64,000 nucleotides of DNA from Promethearchaeota archaeon (lineage in GTDB: Archaea > Asgardarchaeota > Thorarchaeia > Thorarchaeales > Thorarchaeaceae). The translations under genes and the position numbers were made by a program. The notes beneath the pieces are model-generated. The model had not been told where the DNA came from, made no database searches, and saw nothing but the letters and a program-made list of their open reading frames with translations. This document shows positions 19,090 through 27,674 of this stretch, in pieces (the stretch's first letter is position 1; each line of letters opens with the position of its first letter). The stretch is taken from assembly GCA_014728035.1 (NCBI GenBank), contig WJMJ01000059.1, forward strand, positions 186,001 to 250,000, read 5' to 3'.

Positions 19090-19806
19090 ATGAATACTTC
19101 AGTTGATTTAGCTCACTTAAAAAAAGAGATTATGCAGGATATATACAACAATCGTATGCTCCTTACTTCAAAACGTGACCGTCCTGAGGGCTGGACTTTG
19201 CATTCCGGTCTCTGGAGTCCATTCTATATACAACTGCGAATTCTTAGCTCATTTCCTTCCACTCTGAAGAAAGTCGGTGTAGCAATGACTCGATTGATTC
19301 ATGAAAAAGTTCCTCATGTTGATAGGATTGTTGGCATTGCTTTTGCTGGGGTTCCCATTGCTACAGCTATTTCGTTGGAATCGCGGATTCCTTCATGCCA
19401 TACCAGAAAACTATCCGGTGTTCGCAGCTCCGATGAACTATCAGAAGCTCTCTCATCTTATGGTCAACACTCACTACTGGAAGGAGAAATAAATGATGGT
19501 GATGTTTTGTGTTTAGTTGACGACCTTGTTACTGGGATGACGAGCAAGTTGGTCGCACGCGACCAGATTCAAGCAGAAATTAAAAGACGCAACTTGACCG
19601 ATGTCATATGTGAGGATATTGTAGTAATCGTAGATCGTCAACAGGGCGCTGTAGAAAAAGCAAAAGCAGCTGGATTAAACCTCTATTCCTTAATTGATTT
19701 TGTTGATGAAGGTTTACCCTTTTTGAAAGATCTCATGGTAAAAGAGGAATACGAACTTGTGTCGGGCTACTTGACAAATCCTCAAGATTTTCAACCAGGT
19801 GATTGA
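19090..19806 (+). CDS. Orotate phosphoribosyltransferase-like protein
   Basis: LHSGLWSPFYIQLR, VDDLVTGMTSKLVARD (PRPP-loop region). Confidence 0.85.
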   Translation: MNTSVDLAHLKKEIMQDIYNNRMLLTSKRDRPEGWTLHSGLWSPFYIQLRILSSFPSTLKKVGVAMTRLIHEKVPHVDRIVGIAFAGVPIATAISLESRIPSCHTRKLSGVRSSDELSEALSSYGQHSLLEGEINDGDVLCLVDDLVTGMTSKLVARDQIQAEIKRRNLTDVICEDIVVIVDRQQGAVEKAKAAGLNLYSLIDFVDEGLPFLKDLMVKEEYELVSGYLTNPQDFQPGD

Positions 19807-19849
19807 TATCCATTATCCTTATCTCACATGTAGTATATGTAGTTGAAAT

Positions 19850-20299
19850 ATGAGTCGTCGTGAGAATCCAGTATACAATATGTTGAATTTGGCTCTTGCC
19901 AATTCATTGAATCATATTCAGTTCTATATGGACGCTGCTAATGTGGTTGAAACTCCTAAGATTAAAGCTCTATTATTGGTTCTTGCAGAAGCTGAGGAGG
20001 AGCTGGCTGAGAAAATTGAGGATATGATGCTAACCGGAATTGTAGACGAAGTGGTTGAAGCTGCTGATATGGACTTGCAGGATCCCGATGAAACCCCTTT
20101 CGATTTAACACGTGAAGATTCAGACCCGCGGATATTCATATGCAACAAAGCTCTACGACAAGAAGTAAACGGATTTTCATTCTATCGTTCAATTGCATTT
20201 CGCGCCAAATCTCCAGTTGTGAAACGACTTTTCACATTCTTTGCAAATTTCAAAATGGAACAGATTAAGAAAATTCGGAAAATTTGCAAAACCTTCTGA
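19850..20299 (+). CDS. Ferritin-like four-helix protein
   Basis: Helical ORF resembling rubrerythrin-type fold; iron-ligand EXXH not evident. Confidence 0.5.
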   Translation: MSRRENPVYNMLNLALANSLNHIQFYMDAANVVETPKIKALLLVLAEAEEELAEKIEDMMLTGIVDEVVEAADMDLQDPDETPFDLTREDSDPRIFICNKALRQEVNGFSFYRSIAFRAKSPVVKRLFTFFANFKMEQIKKIRKICKTF

Positions 20300-20367
20300 T
20301 TTTCTCTTTTCATCTAATGTATGCATTCAATGGACGTTTCAGACGTTTCTAGGATTCTAACCTGTTT

Positions 20368-20387
20368 ATTAGAACACGTGTTCTAAT
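20368..20387. promoter_or_regulatory. 20-bp perfect palindrome ATTAGAACACGTGTTCTAAT
   Basis: Read directly. Confidence 0.7.
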
Positions 20388-20554
20388 TATTCTACATTAT
20401 TTAGAAGAACATCTATTCGAATAAAAACATAGATATATTTATATATAATTGATTATATACTATTCTTGTGACGGCCGGGAGGTCGAACAAAGACAACTCT
20501 CTCTACCACTTCCACTGGAAGTGAAGGGGTAGGGGGGATTGGAGCAGTAAACTG

Positions 20555-20944
20555 GTGAACGACGTGATCGATGATAAATCCGTATTTATTCCGCCCATTG
20601 TTCTGGCGGAGTTTGAAGAGTTCAGACATTTCGCACGGCAGGCAGCAATAGTAGCCTATAAGCCCGAGTATTTCCACAGCCCATTTCTCGATGACACAAA
20701 GAGACTAAGACGAATTACACTCAATGCGATTGGTGTTAGAGTGAAGGGTGTAGCATTGACGTTCAAGTATGTCTTGGATTACAACACTCTTTGTGACCCA
20801 TCAAAGACATGGGACGAACAAGTTGCAGAAGTGGATGATCTCATGAGCAGTGTGGTCAACTGTCTCAGAGAAGAAAGCACACTTGTACGTGGTAGTTTGG
20901 ATACTGAAACCGCTTTAGGCGAAACTTTGGTAATGCGCCCGTGA
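20555..20944 (+). CDS. Hypothetical protein (GTG start)
   Basis: 129 aa ORF, protein-like composition. Confidence 0.55.
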   Translation: MNDVIDDKSVFIPPIVLAEFEEFRHFARQAAIVAYKPEYFHSPFLDDTKRLRRITLNAIGVRVKGVALTFKYVLDYNTLCDPSKTWDEQVAEVDDLMSSVVNCLREESTLVRGSLDTETALGETLVMRP

Positions 20945-21078
20945 ACTGTGCATGCTTCACAAACCGCATTTGTCTGGAAGAATAGCTGCTTCCCCCTACC
21001 CATATTTAGAAAGGGCCTGCTCCAGTCCCTACACCAAAAATCATATGCGATGCTGTAATCGATAGAGTGTGAACCAAA

Positions 21079-21600
21079 GTGAATGAAGTCGAACCAGTCG
21101 AGGACCTATTTCCTCGAATATTAGAAAAGTTCAATGAACATCCTAGAGGGTGGAGGGTGCTAAGCACACCGCATGGAGAGATGCTATTTGTTGGAACTGA
21201 CACTTCTTTTCAGGTAAAAGCAATTCCTTTGGGCCCCAAAAAATTCACAGGCGCCGGAATGGAGATTTCTAGTCCGAGAAAAGTTATTGATACTTTGAGA
21301 AGAACACCTGAATATGGACTACGTCCCTTGAAACGAGTTGACCTTCAAAAACTTATGGCGTCTATGGAAAATCCTAGTCTTACTTCTGAACACCTCCAAG
21401 AGATTATTCAGCGGGCTCCTATAGCTCCCCATGAAATCAATCCCGAACTTGAGAATCCTTTTCTAACTGGTCCTGTGCTTACTAGGCCTGACTTGAGTTC
21501 TATAAGTACAGAAATTGGAACATCACAGAAACGTCTTGATGAATATGCTCGAGAGAATTTTCGGAAACGCTATCCTATGCGTGCGGGTATGTATTTTTGA
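21079..21600 (+). CDS. Hypothetical protein
   Basis: 173 aa ORF. Confidence 0.65.
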   Translation: MNEVEPVEDLFPRILEKFNEHPRGWRVLSTPHGEMLFVGTDTSFQVKAIPLGPKKFTGAGMEISSPRKVIDTLRRTPEYGLRPLKRVDLQKLMASMENPSLTSEHLQEIIQRAPIAPHEINPELENPFLTGPVLTRPDLSSISTEIGTSQKRLDEYARENFRKRYPMRAGMYF

Positions 21601-21667
21601 TTCATACCCGAAAGACTATACCGATAATTGAATCATCCCGTCATGTTATATTGGAGCTTTAAATTTA

Positions 21668-22156
21668 ATGATTCGAAATATAATCATACTTGATGATGTT
21701 GGCAGACATCTTTTTGCTACAAACTTTGGAGCGTGTCACTCTTTAGGTGAGGACTCTGAAGCATTAACTGGTTTCATTAGTGCTCTCCATTCATTTGGTC
21801 ATGACCTCTCTGGCTCTGGAGTTGATGAGATTCAATTTGGTGACCTCTATATTCTTCTTTTACACAGACAGAATCTGATATTCGCATTAACTGCTGATGA
21901 TGATGCTGCTGAAAAAAACAAAGTGAAGCTTGGGATAATATCGGATATGTTTCTTAAACACTATCAAGCAGTTCTATCAAACCTAAGTGATTCGGATGTT
22001 CTTGATTCTTTTGCTGAATTTGAAGACTTATTGTTACAGAATGATTTAGTGATGAAAAATTGTGGAAAGCTTGATGACTGTAGTCAATGTCCTAATCGTA
22101 CGAAATCCCTTCCGCTTGATATGATTTCAGGACCTACTAATGATACTGAAACATGA
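21668..22156 (+). CDS. Longin-domain-like protein
   Basis: beta-beta-alpha-beta-beta-beta-alpha pattern: IRNIIILDDVGRHLFATNFG...FGDLYILLLHRQNLIFALTAD...ISDMFLKHYQAVL. Confidence 0.55.
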   Translation: MIRNIIILDDVGRHLFATNFGACHSLGEDSEALTGFISALHSFGHDLSGSGVDEIQFGDLYILLLHRQNLIFALTADDDAAEKNKVKLGIISDMFLKHYQAVLSNLSDSDVLDSFAEFEDLLLQNDLVMKNCGKLDDCSQCPNRTKSLPLDMISGPTNDTET

Positions 22157-22162
22157 CCAATC

Positions 22163-23305
22163 TTGTGTATAGTCTGCGTTGAAACTCTATCTAATATATT
22201 GAAAATACACAAGCTAATTCGATTTGTAATGAACATCCGATTGCTAATCTTGGCTATTCTCTTAGTTTCACTCACATATACTCCTACCACTCGTGGTATA
22301 GCAGCAGAAGACCAGGTATCTGATATTAACGCACTTGTTCTTATTGGTGACTATTTTGGTTGGAATTATTTTGATGTCCGGGATATTCTATTATCTTGGG
22401 GCGTATCCGTAACAACGGTGGCATATTCACTTGATCATGAGATTCCCTCATGTTCCAATAGAGAACCACGACCAATAACTGCAGATCTATTGTTTTCTGA
22501 ATGCAGTAATGATATGTTACTTGATTATGACTGCCTAATCATCCCTTCTGGAGGTCAGTGGCATACACTATCATCAAGTGCTCGTGTTGTTGAATTCATC
22601 ACTGCTGCATATGAACGCGGACTTGTGGTTTCTTCAATATGTATTGGAAACCAAGTACTTGGCCAGGCTGATGATGTTGTTAATGGGTCTCGTGTAGCTT
22701 CATATACTGGTTCGAATGAACGAATGCATAGTGCAGGTGCAATACCAGTTTCTGGAACCGAAGTGGTAGCTGATGGTAGAATAATCACAGGCGGTGGTGG
22801 AGGTAGCATATCTGGAGGTGGCTATACGGTCGCACCGACCTATCAAACTTGTGCTTCAATAGTGTCTGAGATTCTAAAGGTATCTTATCTAGACTCTCTT
22901 CTCATTGAATCTGTCCCATCAGAATCTGCTGGTTTTTCCTATTTAGCACAGGTTGAAATCAACAATCCGTCTCTTGAATATTCGTTTCTCAATTCAACTG
23001 AAATCGAGTCGGTCAGTCTGGAGATTGTGTCTGTTACTGGAGAGATTATTGATGAGATAGACCTTACCGGCGATTCAGGAGTGTACTTTGGTTCTTTCAG
23101 TGTTGAGTCTGGCACATATCAGACTAACATCAAGGTCACTACTGTGGACAAAGTGTTGGACATATCGCACGATGTTGAACCAATCAATACAGGTATAGCA
23201 ATTAATCCATTGATAATTGGAGCTCTATCTGTATCTATAACAATTGCAGTTGTAATGATAGTAATTATCGCTCGCAGGCGTCAGAATATGCAATCAATCA
23301 ATTAA
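22163..23305 (+). CDS. Secreted/membrane-anchored DJ-1/PfpI-like protein
   Basis: Signal-like N-terminus, SSICIGNQVLG elbow, C-terminal TM + RRRQ; start probably the internal MNIRLL. Confidence 0.75.
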   Translation: MCIVCVETLSNILKIHKLIRFVMNIRLLILAILLVSLTYTPTTRGIAAEDQVSDINALVLIGDYFGWNYFDVRDILLSWGVSVTTVAYSLDHEIPSCSNREPRPITADLLFSECSNDMLLDYDCLIIPSGGQWHTLSSSARVVEFITAAYERGLVVSSICIGNQVLGQADDVVNGSRVASYTGSNERMHSAGAIPVSGTEVVADGRIITGGGGGSISGGGYTVAPTYQTCASIVSEILKVSYLDSLLIESVPSESAGFSYLAQVEINNPSLEYSFLNSTEIESVSLEIVSVTGEIIDEIDLTGDSGVYFGSFSVESGTYQTNIKVTTVDKVLDISHDVEPINTGIAINPLIIGALSVSITIAVVMIVIIARRRQNMQSIN

Positions 23306-23366
23306 TACCGTTGAAGAAAGTGAAAATTTGGTCTATGAACTGATTGAAGTATGATTGTATAGAAAA

Positions 23367-23444
23367 TGGTGGGCCGAGCCGGATTCGAACCAGCGATCAC
23401 CGCACTGTCAATGCGGTATCATAGCCGAGCTAGACCATCGGCCC
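23367..23444 (-). tRNA. tRNA-Val(GAC), CCA encoded, intronless
   Basis: GGGCCGA...TCGGCCC A CCA; anticodon arm CCGCA-TTGACAG-TGCGG; T arm GCTGG-TTCGAAT-CCGGC. Confidence 0.95.
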
Positions 23445-23535
23445 ATTAATTCTTTGCACCACGTTAGGAGATTAAAAAGATTGTGTCTTTGCCAAAAGTG
23501 TAGGCGATTATTAGGGCCAGTCATAACTAGTCTTC

Positions 23536-23772
23536 ATGACAATACGAAAATGGCGGGTCATTGATGGTCATGTGTATCGCCTATCTGGCAAATATGATGA
23601 TATGCGACAGGCATTAGCTAAGGTGCAAAGTCTGCGTGAAGAATCATCAACCGCTGTAATCGAAACAGCTGAAGGTTTATGGTTGGTATATTGGAAACCA
23701 AGATTGGATATTGAACGGTGTTCTAGTCTTTATGCAATACACAACCAGTCGAAGTGCAATTCATTGGATTAA
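23536..23772 (+). CDS. Hypothetical protein
   Basis: 78 aa ORF MTIRKWRVIDGHVYRLSGKYDD... Confidence 0.55.
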   Translation: MTIRKWRVIDGHVYRLSGKYDDMRQALAKVQSLREESSTAVIETAEGLWLVYWKPRLDIERCSSLYAIHNQSKCNSLD

Positions 23773-23802
23773 ATTAAATATCATTATTGTTGAGATGAAA
23801 GT

Positions 23803-24108
23803 ATGACATTGGATAGGATTCGTAATGATGACTCTACGGATGAACACATCAAAACGATTGAAGAAATGGGGTGTGTCGTTTCCTTAGAGAACCTTGGCGT
23901 ATTTGAAAAGATGATTCGAAACCATCTCCCCACTACTACTATCAATATTTCCCAGTGGACATTCTATGCTATCAGATCTCTCCTTTTGATTTGCAGAGAG
24001 CATAATCTTCGCATCCAAATGATATATGATGGCACTCATATCACCGTTGATTGTTACTTGGACAAACTTGGACATCAAGCAGTCCGTCCAGCAACGGTAC
24101 TGGACTGA
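23803..24108 (+). pseudogene. Hypothetical gene probably interrupted by the IS607-like element
   Basis: ORF runs into the element's right inverted end at 24058; plausible C-terminal remnant beyond left end at ~26628-26715. Confidence 0.55.
24058..24075 (-). repeat. Element terminal inverted repeat, right copy: ATGTCCAAGTTTGTCCAA (minus strand)
   Basis: Plus strand ttggacaaacttggacat. Confidence 0.85.
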
Positions 24109-26216
24109 TACACATCAATAATATTTCTTGCGGCATTGACATCCGCGTGTAACTCTGACCCACAGTGAGGACAATAGAAGTATTCCCCGCCGGGACGTTT
24201 GGTTCGAGCTCCCTGTTTCTCCACCCGCATCCCACGCTCTCCACAGGCATGACAATCCTGAGAGGTGTAGGCAGGATTTACAGTCCAGACCCCACCGTAC
24301 TTGTGACCGAGGGCTTGCCGCATGTAGGTAGTGGTGTCAAGGACCTTGGCCCAGAGATTGGTACTCAACTTCCAAGACAGCGTACCTGCACCCCATCCCT
24401 TGGGAGGCTTGTAGGACTTGAGGTTCTCAAAGTACAGGGTCTTGACCCCGTGCTCCTCACAGAACCACGTTGTACGATAGGCCACCAATCGAGCAATCTC
24501 GCGGTCTATCATCCGAACCTTCCGCCAGTGAGCATCCAACAGGCTTTCCTTCTTTTTCAGATGGCCGGGATGTTCCATATCAGGATGTTTTTGTTCCCAG
24601 TTGTTCCGCATCTTCCGGACCAGCGAGCTCAGCTTTCGAGTCTGGTCTCTGAGAAGTTCCCGTTTGTCTATCAGGTGGTCGAATCCCACCAGCTCGTCAA
24701 CATAACCACTTCCATTCTTTGTTGAAAGGACTATGGCGACACGGATTCCTCGGTCAGCACCAGCTCTCCTGCTGTAGGTGCGGTCACCGAGAATCGAGTC
24801 GATGAGCTCGGGATGGGGGGGTTGGAAAGGGATCTGCAAAGTCAACCTCTTCCTTCGTTTGACCAGTCTGGGAGGACCACATCGACGGGAATCGCGCAAT
24901 CGCTGTATCTTCTCTTGCAATTCAGCTATTGTTTCCTCGTCACGGTCACTCCGGTTCTTGAGTCTTGCTAGTTGGTAGGTTGCATGTTGTAGGTCGATGG
25001 TGTTTCTGAGTTGATGGTGCTGGTCTGCGTACTTTGCAGCTCGAAACCTGAGTTGCATGGCTCGGAGATGTTTTCCCTGTTTTTCAGCCCTCTCTGCTTT
25101 CTCCAAATCACGCTTGACAGCTCGGGGGAACCAGTCAAAGAAGCGAAGGGTCAGGTTTTTGGTCCTATAGGGATTATCTGGATGGGGCTTTCCCTCTACC
25201 GGAGCTGGGAGTTTGATGGAGAAGAATATCTCGTTCTCACGCTCTGTGTCCCACGAGTACCAATATCCCTGGCCTGGCATATTCTCTGTGGAACCAGAAA
25301 AGTCCGTTGCAAAGCTCTTCATCAGTGGAGTCTCGAAGGGATAGCCGTTGGTCAACCAGCCTTCGACCAGACTCTTGGCTCTCAGCATAACCCGACCATT
25401 CTCTTTGAGATACTTCTTTACTCTGTATCTCTGGGAACCTCGTGTCCGTAATGGTTCTCCTCGGTCAGTGAGGATGGTCTCGTCAAGAGTTCTACGAAGC
25501 TGTCGCAGAACAGAAAGGGCATAGTAGTAAACAGACCCCTTCTTCTCCACCGCTTCACACGCTTCCCGAATCTCTTTTATCAATCCAGGGGGCACTCGTT
25601 TTCTAGCTAGTAGCAGCTCTAACTTGTTTGAGTCTTCATGGACAATTTCCAAGGCTGTGGTGAGCAGTTGCCGTCTCATCCAATCTGAGAGGAGGATTCG
25701 TGCTGCTTGTTCTAAGGCATTGCGATACAATCGTTCGAAGGTATCTGCCTTTATCTCAGGATTATGCTGGTAAGAAAGGGTTGGTTCCTTTCGTAACAAG
25801 ACATATCCCTGCCCTCTATATCCTGCCAAGTCTGAACAAATCCGGTTAAACTCATACGAGTCTGCATAGACTCGATTCAGGACTTCATTCACCATCTCAA
25901 TAAATTTCTCAAAATACTTAGACACAATAGAGAGGTCAAGTTTGTTGATCTTCTGCCCAGTAGTTTCATGCAATCGTTGTTGGAACTGTTTTACTGCATC
26001 TCTCCTAAAGGAGGGGTCAGGCCTATACCCTTTCCCCTTCTTCTGGATGACTCGTTCAACAGAATTCAGTCGGAATTCAGATACAAGATATTTCAGTCCC
26101 GTATATTTCGCAGTGGTCGATGACTCCAATATAAGTTTGTCATCCATTGTCTGTTGCCTTGAAGAGTCCTTCTTTGGCTCCCGGAGATGACACCGGGCTT
26201 GTTTTTCAATCATCAA
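24075..26216 (-). CDS. tnpB: Large TnpB-like RuvC nuclease (713 aa)
   Basis: RuvC-I GADRGIRVAIVLS, RuvC-II LYFENLKSY, NPAYTSQDCHACG...CPHCG zinc finger, RuvC-III HADVNAARNI. Confidence 0.93.
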   Translation of the reverse strand: MMIEKQARCHLREPKKDSSRQQTMDDKLILESSTTAKYTGLKYLVSEFRLNSVERVIQKKGKGYRPDPSFRRDAVKQFQQRLHETTGQKINKLDLSIVSKYFEKFIEMVNEVLNRVYADSYEFNRICSDLAGYRGQGYVLLRKEPTLSYQHNPEIKADTFERLYRNALEQAARILLSDWMRRQLLTTALEIVHEDSNKLELLLARKRVPPGLIKEIREACEAVEKKGSVYYYALSVLRQLRRTLDETILTDRGEPLRTRGSQRYRVKKYLKENGRVMLRAKSLVEGWLTNGYPFETPLMKSFATDFSGSTENMPGQGYWYSWDTERENEIFFSIKLPAPVEGKPHPDNPYRTKNLTLRFFDWFPRAVKRDLEKAERAEKQGKHLRAMQLRFRAAKYADQHHQLRNTIDLQHATYQLARLKNRSDRDEETIAELQEKIQRLRDSRRCGPPRLVKRRKRLTLQIPFQPPHPELIDSILGDRTYSRRAGADRGIRVAIVLSTKNGSGYVDELVGFDHLIDKRELLRDQTRKLSSLVRKMRNNWEQKHPDMEHPGHLKKKESLLDAHWRKVRMIDREIARLVAYRTTWFCEEHGVKTLYFENLKSYKPPKGWGAGTLSWKLSTNLWAKVLDTTTYMRQALGHKYGGVWTVNPAYTSQDCHACGERGMRVEKQGARTKRPGGEYFYCPHCGSELHADVNAARNIIDVYQSSTVAGRTA

Positions 26217-26577
26217 CCTTGCACCTCTCTATCATTATATCCAATCCATATATTCTCCTAGAAGTGCAATAGAACCCAGACCAACTTCCTTGATTCTTTG
26301 GAAACTTTCGACTGTGCTGGCAGAGTTCCTCCACCTTCCGAGCCAGGTCTCCCGCCGCCTTCTGTCGGTGACTAGACACTCTTGCGTAGACTGCGGGATG
26401 AGCTGGAAGTAACTTCTCTTGGGCGGTTCCATGTTTGATCCGAGCTATCTCTCTGAGGGGGATACGACGATGATTACCAAGAGTTCGATAACATTCTATC
26501 AAGCCCTGTTTATCCCACCTTCTGATGGTCTTGGTGCACACTCCCAATCGAGCTGCTGCAATCGATACCGAAAACAT
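26206..26577 (-). pseudogene. tnpA: IS607-type TnpA (MerR-like HTH + serine recombinase N-terminus), truncated/frameshifted
   Basis: MFSVSIAAARLGVCTKTIRRWDKQGLIECYRTLGNHRRIP...VYARVSSHRQKAAGDLARKVEEL then unrelated sequence. Confidence 0.85.
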
Positions 26578-26605
26578 GGGGACGTATTGACCTATTACTT
26601 AATCA

Positions 26606-26623
26606 ATGTCCAACTTTGTCCAA
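26606..26623 (+). repeat. Element terminal inverted repeat, left copy: ATGTCCAACTTTGTCCAA
   Basis: Read directly; matches 24058-24075 in inverted orientation. Confidence 0.85.
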
Positions 26624-26706
26624 AGTTCTGGTATCAGCCCGCAACCCCTGTTGCTCTTCCAAGAGGGCCTATGCTTGATATGTTTGTTCAGGCTATACTT
26701 GATGGT

Positions 26707-27153
26707 TCATTCTAAGCCTGTGCTTCCAAACCCACCTTCTCCACGCTCAGATTTTCCAAGATCTTCCACTTGCTCGAAAATCACATCTGGTACTCTTCTG
26801 ATAGCAAGTTGTGCTATCCGCATTCCTTCCTCTATCATGAAGCTTTCCGTTCCATGATTTATCATGATGGATTTTATTTCTCCTCTATATCCACTATCTA
26901 TTGTTCCTGGACTATTGAGCACAGTTACACCATGTTTGATTGCAAGTCCACTTCTTGGTCTAACAACCCCTTCGTACCCAAATGGAATCTCTAGTGCAAT
27001 ACCCGTTGCTATTGCGTATCGTTCACCTGGTTTCAATTCATATTTCTCTGTTGAGAAAAGGTCGAATGCAACATCTCCTTTTCTGGCAGCCTTTGGTATT
27101 TTCCCTTGTGGCGATAGAAGCTTGACTCTAATCCTAATCTTTCCATCCAGCAC
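26707..27153 (-). CDS. dut: dUTPase-family protein (dUTP diphosphatase / dCTP deaminase fold)
   Basis: RPRSGLAIKHGVTVLNSPGTIDSGYRGEI, RIAQLAI. Confidence 0.93.
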   Translation of the reverse strand: MLDGKIRIRVKLLSPQGKIPKAARKGDVAFDLFSTEKYELKPGERYAIATGIALEIPFGYEGVVRPRSGLAIKHGVTVLNSPGTIDSGYRGEIKSIMINHGTESFMIEEGMRIAQLAIRRVPDVIFEQVEDLGKSERGEGGFGSTGLE

Positions 27154-27253
27154 CTGTTTCTCTCCCAGTATTGATTTCTAGTTGTCTTCCAGAACCCCAT
27201 TTATCATTTTGCACACCTAACAACACTTATATGTAAATAAAATATAGTACTAT

Positions 27254-27298
27254 ATAACACACAGTGTATAATTACACACAGCGTTGTGTTATACACTA
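27254..27298. promoter_or_regulatory. Nested inverted repeats upstream of padR-like gene
   Basis: TATAACACA (27254)/TGTGTTATA (27286) and AGTGTATA (27264)/TATACACT (27291); palindromic ATATAGTACTATAT at 27243. Confidence 0.65.
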
Positions 27299-27314
27299 TT
27301 TGGGTGTGGTACTA

Positions 27315-27674
27315 ATGACAAGTAAAGCAGACAAGGAATACGACCGATGGTCCAAAGAGGTAAAACGTGGTGCAGTTACACTCGCCATTCTCGCATTATT
27401 AGAGCGTGAAACCGCTTATGGCTATGAAGTAGTTAAACGGCTGGAGGATATGACAACTTTTCTAGCTCTCGAACAGGGAACTGTGTATCCTCTTCTTCGT
27501 CGACTTGAGAAACGTGACCTATTGGTTTCCGAATGGAATTATGAAGACAAGACGAAACCAAAGAAGTATTACCGAATTACTGCCGAGGGTAAGACATCTC
27601 TTAACATGATGAAAAAGACATGGGCTGACCTCTCGCAGGAAATGAATACAATTTTGTTTGGAGTTGAAAAATAA
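27315..27674 (+). CDS. PadR-family transcriptional regulator
   Basis: LALLERETAYGYEVVKRLED...LEQGTVYPLLRRLEKRDLL; ATG 27315 preferred over track start 27264. Confidence 0.9.
   Translation: MTSKADKEYDRWSKEVKRGAVTLAILALLERETAYGYEVVKRLEDMTTFLALEQGTVYPLLRRLEKRDLLVSEWNYEDKTKPKKYYRITAEGKTSLNMMKKTWADLSQEMNTILFGVEK

Larger units (their letters stand above)
24058..26623 (-). mobile_element. IS607-like insertion with large TnpB and degenerate TnpA
   Basis: Inverted ends (17/18 identical) flanking tnpB and tnpA remnant. Confidence 0.85.

Noticed and set aside
23355-23564. Plus ORF MYRKWWAEPDSNQRSPHCQCG...
   Set aside because: Antisense to tRNA-Val; the WAEPDSNQR peptide is a common artefact of translating tRNA reverse complements
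24075-26623. TnpB region as a CRISPR-Cas12 locus
   Set aside because: No repeat-spacer array or cas1/cas2 in the window; adjacent IS607 TnpA remnant and inverted ends identify an IS element
27264-27314. Upstream start for PadR at 27264
   Set aside because: Extension lies within palindromic promoter/operator DNA; homologous region begins near ATG 27315
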